Assembly (NCBI GenBank): GCA_015679605.1
Contig: JAAAVE010000173.1
Coordinates: 1-27,244 of the forward strand
Source of the DNA: Podila epigama
Taxonomy: Eukaryota; Mortierellomycota; Mortierellomycetes; Mortierellales; Mortierellaceae
Length of the DNA stretch: 27,244 nt
Direction of reading: 5' to 3'
This document shows, one piece after another, positions 18,911-27,244 of the stretch. Both the position numbers and the translations under genes were made by a program. The notes under the pieces are model-generated. The model made no database searches and was not told the DNA's origin. It was given only the letters and a program-made list of their open reading frames with translations. Position 1 is the stretch's first letter. Each line of letters begins with the position of its first letter.

Positions 18911-20129
18911 ATGTTATTCAACTCGGACTCTGTGGAGGAATGGGAAGCAGTTTTGGAGCTGTACTCTGTTGCACTGAAGCATCACATTGCGAGCAAGAAT
19001 GATGATTCCCTAGCAGAACTTGACCACTGGTACCAAGTTGAACTCCCGGCTACTCTGGCTCACAGGACTCCGCCATACTTGGACTCGAGTGAGCTCTGTA
19101 AACTCATGTCATGGAAACTCAAGGTAAAAAAATAGAACCGTTTACACGTTTGTTTGGCATCAAAAACAGCAATTGAAAAAAAGTAAACGCGTGCGCGGTT
19201 TTTTTTTTCCTCGTGGAATATCCAGAGTTACAAGTATACTCAAGTTAGCCCGCCTCTTGGTTTTTTCTTTTTTCTTTTTTTCCTTGTAGAGAGGCAAGTT
19301 TCGTCCAACTTTAGCCAAACAGGTCGCCACCAACTCGGACCACATGGTCAAACGAATTACTGAACAGGCATTTCGCCTCGCTCGGCTGAATGATCCCAAG
19401 GAGCACCCAAAGAACGGTCAACTCTCGACGTTAATCAAGGATGGCATTAAAGATATGTGCGATCTCAAGGGTGTCGGCCCTGCCACTGCCTCGGGTATTG
19501 TTGTGTCAAGTTGTACCTCTCATGTTTTTTTCCTGGGCTAAAGTCTTTTACGCGACGCGTTGCTAACACTACAAGGATCCCATTTTTTTTGTGATTTTAA
19601 CAAATTAACAATGATAGCCATCTTTTGTGCAGCCGCTCCAAACTTGGTCCCATTCATGGCCGACGAAACCATGGCCTCCGTCCCTGATCTTGGACCTATC
19701 AAGTATACCCTACCATATTATCTCAAATTCGCAGACCGCGTCGTTGCCAAAGCCCACGAGCTCAGTCTCAAGGGTTCCAAAGTCAACACTCCTCATCTTG
19801 TTGAAAAGGCTCTTTGGACAGATGTGATGCTCCAACAGTACAACGTGCCCCGACACTCGACCTCATCTAATGCTACCGCGAAAAAGACGGTCGCTTCAGA
19901 GGCAGTGGCATCTTTGGAAGTGAAAGAACCTGAACAGAAGAAGGAGAAAGAACCGGAGCAGAAGGAAGAGAAAGAACCGGAACAGAAAGGAGAGAACGGA
20001 GATAAGGATACCCATTCACGGAAGCGAAAAGGTCGAGCGTCTGTCATTGAAAAAGATGAAGTGAGCGCGATGGCAAAGCCGGTGAAAATGCCGACTCGAA
20101 GTTCCACAAGGAAGCGCTTCAGTTCCTAA
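18911..20129 (+). CDS. Conserved protein of unknown function with helix-hairpin-helix motif
   Basis: Three exons (18911-19123, 19290-19494, 19618-20129) join in frame to 309 residues. I recognise it as a conserved but uncharacterised eukaryotic family whose members share an N-terminal helical block (WEAVLELYSVAL, LDHWYQVELP), then CKLMSWKLKRGKFRP, a helix-hairpin-helix-like LKGVGPATAS (about 130-139), the block APNLVPFMADETM, and a C-terminal YTLPYYLKFADRV plus LVEKALW. The hairpin resembles those of base-excision DNA glycosylases, but I see no catalytic Lys/Asp pair arranged as in the HhH-GPD fold, so enzymatic activity is not claimed. Exon 3 is taken from the acceptor at 19616-19617, not the later AG at 19631-19632, because it restores family spacing. 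The tail from about 225 is charged, has three EPEQK repeats and basic clusters (SRKRKGR) that could be a nuclear localisation signal. The function is unknown. Confidence 0.8.
19926..19997 (+). repeat. Three tandem 24-base repeats coding EPEQK units
   Basis: Three in-frame 24-base units, each encoding EPEQK plus three charged residues, lie in the disordered C-terminal tail of the HhH-motif protein (about residues 243-266). The copies differ at a few positions. Confidence 0.85.
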
Positions 20130-20417
20130 AAAAAAAAGGCTTTTCTTTTTGATATTTTGAAGGCATGCGAAGTTCAGCCTTGTGGATCAATTGTCTTTTT
20201 TCTTTTTTTTTTTTGTTTTGACAGTTTGTATATTGTACAGGATGTTGAAACAGTTAAAAAAAAGAGAACAAAATAGGACGACGAACAAAGACACTTTCAC
20301 CTATCTTGAAAAAAAGTTAATAGGACAAGGAATGAAGAAACAAATACGAAGAAATGAAAGAGAATAATAATAATAATAAAATGGAAAATAAAGGATGATG
20401 CTTGGACTTTGTAGCAA
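20130..20417. other. Convergent 3' region between HhH gene and TOR
   Basis: The HhH gene and TOR end toward each other here. The 288 bases include A- and T-homopolymers (near 20128-20138, 20195-20215) and an (AAT)n repeat at 20363-20380 that contains AATAAA-like sequences and could supply poly(A) signals for the plus strand. Confidence 0.5.
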
Positions 20418-23400
20418 CTACCAGAACGAACAATAGCCAACCCAGCATTGACACAAATTCTCGGTTGAAGTCGCTTGTTGAATGAGCTTCTCGACTTGCG
20501 AACGCACATCCAACGCCTGTCCTGGATTAAAGTCCCTTCCAGTCAGTTTGTTCGTGATCCTGTTCAACACAACCACTGCCCTTTGATTGAGCTGCTCTGG
20601 TGGGATATCTAGTTAGGAATTGACAACCATGTCATGTTAGCAATGTATCCTGACGTATCACAATGTTTAAAAAAATTATAGAATGCCAATAGAGGTGTAG
20701 AGATGTTTGCACTGTTATTGCGAATTACCTTCAGTAGCAGTACCGTTTTGACCTTGGGCAGCTTCCGATGGTGGTTGTTGGGTCTTCAAAGATTGTGCCA
20801 ACTGTTGTGGCTGTGCCTGTTGTGCCTGTTGTTGTTGCTGTTGTTGCTGTTGCTGTTGTTGTTGCTGCTGTGTGTTCAAGATTCTCCAGTTAATCAAGGG
20901 ATCGTGCACAAAGGCTTCAAGGACTGCCATGACACTCTCCTTGTTCTCACGAAGCACTCTCATGACATGCTCGCTCGTATTCCGGAAACTGCCCTCAAAG
21001 CCGCTCACTTCCATTGCCTTGACTAACATTCGCGTCAACCGGAACGGAATCTTCTCTGGGAACTGGGGTCTGTGCATCGCGACCTTTTTGTTATTGAGAT
21101 GGTAATAATAAGTAGAAAAAAAAAACATAACGTTAAAAAAAGGATACGTATTGGCCATCATTAAAACGTGTGTGAGTGCGAAATGGAAAAAGAAAAAGCA
21201 TTCTCCAGGGAAAAACAGAATAGAAATAGTTTACCTCAAAGCAATCTCCAAAATCAATATGCACAACCATGCCCGTGTTCCGCTCCATCATGATGTTGGA
21301 AGGGTGTCGATCGCCCAGTCCTAGGATATGACCCACCATCGACATCACAGCCAGGGATCGCGTATATGTCGTGCGCCGTTCAAACCAGAGCTCAGAGTTG
21401 CGACTCTTGAGCCACAAGATCTTGTACAAATCATCTCCTGAAGTCTGCGCGAGCATGTTCTCAAACACCTCCACTTTTTGAAAGACTGTCAAAGAATCGT
21501 ACCCTCTCTCTGCTACAGAAGTGGCTGGCGCCATTTGCGTCAGCAGCTGGTGTTCAACGTAAAACGAGAGGTTACGGCTTTGACGGTAATTGCGGAGCAG
21601 ATCGTGCAGTGTATCCGTGTCCTGGACCCATCCAATGAGACCAGAATTGGGTGACAATGGAATCACTGCGTACTGAAGAATCGAAAGATGTCTCTTGAAC
21701 GTTTCTGGGTCCGTGGACAACAGTGTATTCACGAGGCCAAACAATTGCATCACTCGCTCATCCTGTCGCAGATCCTCGTGTCCCTTCAATAAAAACTCGT
21801 GGCTCCGTCCGTCGCTTCCCTTGATCACCAGTCGTCGTGGCTTCTGCTTTGAAGACAAGACGGTCAATGTTTGGTGGAAGGATGAAATCCTGACAATAGG
21901 CTCACCACTCTTGTATGTTCCTGGGATAGCGAGCTCCAGATCCCTGGCTCCTTGCAGCTGTGGAGACACGTACGGTAGGTCCAGAGTGCTAAGCTTGGGG
22001 AGCTGCTTGATCTTGACCAAAATTTGCGTGTAAATGTTCCATGCATGGTTGAGCTCGCTTACATCGTGCGACTGACGATATCGTTTACATGCATTATAAG
22101 CATCTCTCAAATCTCGTCCAAATGCCTTAATGAATGACACCTCATGATGTGTCTCCGGAGGCTAGAATATAGTATGGTCACAAAGAAGGTGTAGGTTCCA
22201 TAGGTTAAAAACTTGGACTTATTTTCATCTTTGCTGCCAGCATCTCATAAGTTGTAGACAGTAGCAACAAGAATCAACAAACACCACGGGAAAAAAAAAG
22301 TATTTTACCTTTTGAATCATCGTATGAAGTGGCTCCAGATGAGCAAGCATCTCATTGATATTCCATGCGCCAGTGAAATAGTGCGTTCTGGCCTCATCCA
22401 GACCTTCTTCCCACATCTCGTGCCATAGGATCGCCACACGAATCAACTCTTGACTGACGAGCAGCGCTTGATCCACCAAGACTGGACTATGTAGGCGCAT
22501 ATTATCCATGATCGCCAAGGCCGCCTTTTTCCGGAATACACTTGGGGATTTAGATGCAACCGTGAGCGAGTACACCAGTGCCTGAGGATGGGCCTTACCC
22601 AGATCAGCCAACAATTGGTGAATCAACCGGTGTACATTCTGGCTCGGCGCATGAATCCTGGCAATCAATTGTGGGATTACTTGTAACCATGTATCGATAC
22701 TCACAGTGCCAAAGCCCTTGGACAGGGTCGCACTCACGTCTGCACGATGACCGTACTTGAACCAGAGTGTCAGCAGTCGCAAAGTGTCCTGAAGTGAATT
22801 CCCAGCCGACAGCGCAATCGATTTGAAAAAGCCTTCGACAGAAGGAATCACATAACGCGTGATGAGGTCGTCGGTTCCACGGGTGGTCTCTGGATGAGGA
22901 TTCATGGTAATATGAGATATGACATCGAAATTGGCCAAGGCCCATGTGTGCCATGCCTTGTACCAATCCTTGCCCATGTGTGCGGCGTACTGGTACAGTA
23001 CCAGGATTTGATCCATCGTATCCTATTGTCCAAAATGTCAGTGCAAAATATTGAGCCATAGTCTTGGTTAGTGGAAGCATGCGTAGTCCGAGTCCTGCGA
23101 ATACATTCATTTATACATTATCTCTAATCCATCCTGCAGAGAAGCAAAGAAGAAAAGCAAGAGAAATAAATACGAGAAAAATAAAACTTACATGTTTCCA
23201 ACCGTTCTGAAGCGCGAATTGCCACTCGCCTTGCTTTAGAAAACACCGCGCCAAGAGTCGAGAAAAGTCAGTATCTGTACCCTTGACAAGTGCAAGGCCC
23301 GTGGCAGCATTCCCATATACGTCCGCTCCTCCAAGACCAAGGTCAGCTGCCAGTCGCTCAGCAAACTGTCGAAGACATGTCAGCGTCTGCTCTCGTACAC

Positions 23401-26400
23401 CTGTCGCCCACATGTACTTGAGCTTGGCATACACCATCTGTGGTGGTGTCACCTTGATCATGTCCGTGAATCCCAGGTTCAATGTCTCTGGCCTCATCAA
23501 CGTTGCCATCTCTTGTTCTGCCAACCGAAGGCGCCCCGTCTTGCGACACAGATTCATATACTTGATGCGCATATCCATGTCCTCGGCGGGTGTCAATGCA
23601 ATAGCATGAATCCGGATCATCCTCTGCCAAATCTCTACATTCCGCTCACAGCCAAGCAATCGTTTCTTCCACGTCTTTCGAATCGATGCCTGTCGGTCAG
23701 TTTGACGTTGCTGCTCGTACTTTTTATACGAGATCACTTCCTCGAGCTCGGCCATCATCTGCACACGGACAACAGTCTCGTAGGCACGGTTATAACTCTC
23801 GCTGACCAAAGCTGTCAGCTCCGTGTCCAACAAGGTCCGAGTGTTGCTAATATACTTTTCCGCCAACTCATACTGTCCCTGATGAAGATGCCAGATAGCC
23901 TTGAAAAAGGCCTTGTTGGGGACCTGGTCTTGCATCATGGAGATGTACTCGTTCATTAGATTCCATTGTCCCAGACCCCATGACGCTGCAGCCGCATAGG
24001 GGGCCATTTGACTACGGATAGCATTTGGGGCTTTGCCCCAATGCGACTGTGCCAAGTTTGAGAGTGCTTGCCATTCTCCGAGGTTGTGAAGGCATCGCAT
24101 CCGTTTGACTGTCCACTCCAAACTGTCCGGTTGTTCCTGCTGCTTCTTTTCGTATGCGGCCAGGGCATCCTCCCAGCGGTGTAATCTCTCATACCAAGAT
24201 TCCTTGAGTTCAATATCATGATGAAGCTGCGCATATGTCAGAATACCGACAGCTGCATCCGGTTGCTGGAGGTTGTTGTTGAGCGTGATCAGTTGCTCGA
24301 TATTACTGGTCGAATGGTCTGTCATAAACTCGAGCTCTCGGTAGTGCAGTGCCTTGGCATAGGCATGACAACTGAACGCATACTTGCCAAGGGTCCGAAT
24401 CTCGATCGGCAAAGGTTTGTCGTCGTGTTCCATATACTCGGCAAGATTGAGAATCGTCTGAATAATCTCTGTAGAGTTTGACTCTACAATGGCTTGCTTC
24501 AATGCTGCTGCAAACTCGGACTATTTGAAGAATATACAACAAAAGAGAGCAAGAAAAAGGCGTGTTATGTGATGTGACGTGCAAGGAACATGCATAAAAA
24601 AAATGGTGTGTATAGAACGGGGGTCGTCAGCGCCTACCTGGAATTGCTCTGTCAGTGAGGTCCAACAGGACATAAAGGCAGCATTAAATAGTTCTCGTGC
24701 AAGAGGTTGGAACGAATTGGCCATTTCAGCGCATGCACGGAGCGAATGTGAAGGCGTTTCCTTTAGCATCTCTAGTGTCAATCGACGGATCCAATCAGCC
24801 CAATCATCCTTGGTCGACCGCGACTGTGTATTCCATGCGCGTCTTAGATTCAATGGCTTGACTGGTAGTTTCCTATTGTCAGACTCGGCTTGAGGAACGT
24901 CGGTTGTGACCACATATCGGTCATCGCCAACGCCTGTCATCTCTGATAACAATGGGAGTGGCTCCTTATTCAACAATCTTGTCACCACCAGGTTGTAATT
25001 GGCATGCTGCACCTTTTCCTTGATGATTGCCTACAACAGAAACAGTTTTCATGTTAGACGATGAAGGAGACTTTATCTTTTCTTATTCCTTCACAGCATA
25101 CAGTCTCAAAATGTCCACGTACCTTGCTGACCAGCGGTACAAAGTTTGTAAACTCTTGACCCAACTGCACGGCCAGCAAACACAGGACGTCCATGGAAAC
25201 TGCTTTCATCTCTCCTCCAGGCACCGAGAGAATTCGAACGAGGGAAAGAATAATCCTCGACGCATAGTTTGAAAAGTCGATTCGTCGAGAGAGTGCTCCG
25301 ATGGTACTAATGGCAGCTCTGCGGAGATTAGTCGGTGCGTCCGTCCGTTCAACGGTTTTGACCAAGACTGGAACGATCAGATGCATATACTCTTCGATGT
25401 TGGGCCCAAGTTTGACAAGCGCCTGTAACACTCGCAAGGATGCACCACGTCGCTCTGACATATCCGACTCGAGCACTGCCAGCATCGATCGAAGGAGCTT
25501 GGGCATGTATACCTTGAATTCTCCGTCGAGAGTAAAGGCAATGCTCTCAATAAGACCAATGATGCGTTCCTGTAAAAGGACATGGTTCCAATGTTCGCTG
25601 ATGAGATCCATAAGGTCCGGGATATAAGGGCGAATGTGTACCTTCACAATCGATACCAGTACGCCCATCTTTTCAAAGTAAAAATCCAGATTATGGAGAG
25701 TTCCTGACTGCATAATATGAAGATAGACTGGCATGATCTAAAGGTTATAGAGAAGAAAGAAAGAAGAAAGAACGATGACAATGAGCAAAATGACTGACAC
25801 ATCGTCCCTTTTTACTACAACGTATAAAAGTTCCGTAGCTCACCTGAGGTAAAAATGGCACCATCTTGAGCTGGAGTGCTTGGAAAATGATGAGGATGGC
25901 CTGTGTGGCAGGCTGGTACTGCTGGCCAAGAGATGGATCCTTTAGAATTTTGAGGAGTGCAGTTATCACCACAGTGGGATAGTACTCATCCGATGATACA
26001 TCCACACCAGCCATGAGGAGAGCAACATCTGCGTTATCCGTCTTTTCTGTCTGAGCCTGGTCTCCAGAACTAAAAGTCATTTGCTAGAAAGGAGGAAAAC
26101 TAGAATTAGTCAACTCGTCATCCACCATGTAATGTTGCCGTGTTTACTGTTGGAGAAAAGGAAAAGAAAAAGAAAATAAAAAGCAATGTGGACTCACTTT
26201 GTACCGGTAGGGATCCAGGGCACCAAGGACACCAACCAGTTTCATGGTTTCCTCGCGAATACGAACTGATTGCTCTGTCTTGATAATTGACATGAGAATG
26301 TCGAGCAGGACAGGGTACTTTATATACGGGTCGACAACGTAGCCAGTGTTGCTAGCCAGCCGTCCAAGTGTCTTGAGTGCAGCGCCTCGTCTTGTGGAGG

Positions 26401-27244
26401 AACTCTGGTCCTGCAGAATCTCGATGAACATTGGCATGAGTTGGTCCATGTAAGGCAATAGATCCTCGCCTCCTACTCTGGCAATCTCGCCCAATGATTC
26501 CAAGACGCTGGACACCACGCCTGGACTGGGATCCTGTATATTGGGCAAAAGCACTTTCAGGATAGTAGGAATATATGGTTGTACCATTTGCTCCGAGGCC
26601 TTGACCAGTAATGTCAAGATGCGTGCGCTCTCCTCCTTGTTTCGGCCTACGCCTGAATATTCAATCTCTGTCAGCAGCTGAATCAGCCACTTGCGAAGGG
26701 AAGGCATGACAAAGGCCGGGTTGAGCGGTGCAATCCGTCCAATGATGGAGATGGCAAGCTCTCGGATCGCAAATACTTCGTCGTTCAAGGCCATAAATAA
26801 AGTCCGGATGTTCTTGGCTCGGGCAAGGTGTCGATCGAACCGGCTATCAAGTGCCGAAAGAATGGTGTGGCGGATGTTGGCATCCGGCTCAGCGATGCTT
26901 ACCAGCAAGAGCCGCTCCAAGACCTCTCTCACAATTTCTCCTGCATGACGACTCGTCTGATTGAGGATGGTGTCCTCTGAAAAAAGTTTGGTGCATGTCT
27001 GTGCTGCTGCTCGTCGCACGCCTGCGTGCTCATCCTCCAAGTATCGGAGGCAAGAATCCCGAACAAACTCACTGAGTGCGTGTCCAGTGAAGTTGAAGGT
27101 TCCTAGAATGTTGAGTGCCAAAATAATACTGTCTACGTCTCTTGTTCCATGAAACTGTGGCTCTCGTCGAAATGGAGATCCTTGTTTTGGTGGTGGTGCT
27201 CCCAGTTCCCGAAATGATTGACCACATAATGAGATGGATAGAAT
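20418..27244 (-). CDS. TOR: TOR serine/threonine kinase (PIKK family), 5' end missing
   Basis: Nine exons lie in the window: 27244-26198 (open to the edge), 26083-25844, 25737-25123, 25030-24638, 24520-23192, 23022-22309, 22161-21235, 21083-20729, 20608-20418. They give 1936 residues in frame; by comparison with mTOR about 550-650 N-terminal residues lie outside. TOR is the catalytic core of TORC1/TORC2 and controls growth with nutrients. Order: HEAT repeats (27244 to about 25100), FAT domain (about 24900-22500), FRB (22449 to about 22006), kinase, then FATC ending [12 protein letters not shown]. Kinase motifs are [25 protein letters not shown] (about 21310) and HIDFGDCFE (21236-21262). Most introns are phase 0. 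The FRB departs from human mTOR at several rapamycin contacts, and a glutamine tract lies between kinase and FATC (see findings). The intron 23191-23023 has alternative acceptor AGs, but only the one at 23024-23023 keeps the family frame. Confidence 0.97.
20826..20870 (-). repeat. Polyglutamine tract (15 codons) in TOR
   Basis: Fifteen consecutive Gln codons, mixed CAG and CAA, are followed by an Ala/Gln/Pro-rich stretch. They lie after INWRILNT at the end of the kinase domain and before the FATC exon, replacing the regulatory linker of mTOR. Confidence 0.95.

Noticed and set aside
18530-18977. Overlapping ORFs on both strands upstream of the HhH gene (142 and 92 codons)
   Set aside because: Neither has a recognisable motif, and the plus-strand frame runs out of frame into the real gene start.
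19633-20129. Exon 3 of the HhH gene starting at the later acceptor 19631-19632
   Set aside because: It is also in frame but drops five residues from the block after the hairpin; the earlier acceptor at 19616-19617 gives normal family spacing.
23023-23191. Extra TOR exon inside this intron (ORF with ATG at 23110)
   Set aside because: Its frame does not match TOR, and direct joining of 23192 to 23022 preserves the FAT-domain alignment.
1-27244. CRISPR arrays, bacterial-type operons or phage elements
   Set aside because: No spaced direct-repeat array or ribosome-binding-site-led operon is present; genes are spliced and eukaryotic.

Overview
The window is eukaryotic and almost certainly fungal. 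Genes are interrupted by introns of about 70-220 bases with GT/AG ends, often flanked by A or T runs. Protein content (TOR kinase, the STRIPAK subunit Far11/STRIP, Tdp1, an FGGY ribulokinase, a single-exon F-box/leucine-rich protein) fits an early-diverging fungus. The F-box protein style and short T-rich introns suggest Mortierellaceae (Mortierellomycota); that placement is inference.

Layout, left to right. 1-2750 is transposon debris: a broken Ty3-like Gag on the plus strand, then a second retroelement Gag-like ORF (possibly DIRS type) on the minus strand. 2995-13232 carries four host genes, all on the minus strand: F-box/LRR protein (2995-5040), zinc alcohol dehydrogenase (5437-7157, five exons), tyrosyl-DNA phosphodiesterase Tdp1 (8084 to about 11081, about eleven exons) and FGGY-family D-ribulokinase (11317-13232, two exons). 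A 318-base divergent promoter separates the kinase from the plus-strand STRIP/Far11 gene (13551-17760, eight exons). A possible 75-residue coiled-coil protein (18177-18404) and a conserved protein of unknown function with a helix-hairpin-helix motif (18911-20129, three exons) follow. It converges on the 3' two thirds or more of a TOR kinase gene (20418-27244, minus strand, nine exons in view), whose 5' end lies beyond the right edge.

The genes are not an operon or an obvious pathway; they look like an ordinary housekeeping neighbourhood. One functional link is possible: Far11/STRIP and TOR are known to interact genetically in yeast (the Far complex opposes TORC2), and here they lie 2.7 kb apart.

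The most notable observation is in TOR. Its FKBP12-rapamycin-binding (FRB) domain differs from human mTOR at several rapamycin contacts, including arginine at the position of human Ser2035 (the change in the classic yeast TOR1-1 resistant allele) and leucine at the position of Phe2108. The sequence therefore predicts a naturally rapamycin-insensitive TOR. The same protein has a 15-glutamine tract between the kinase core and the FATC tail.
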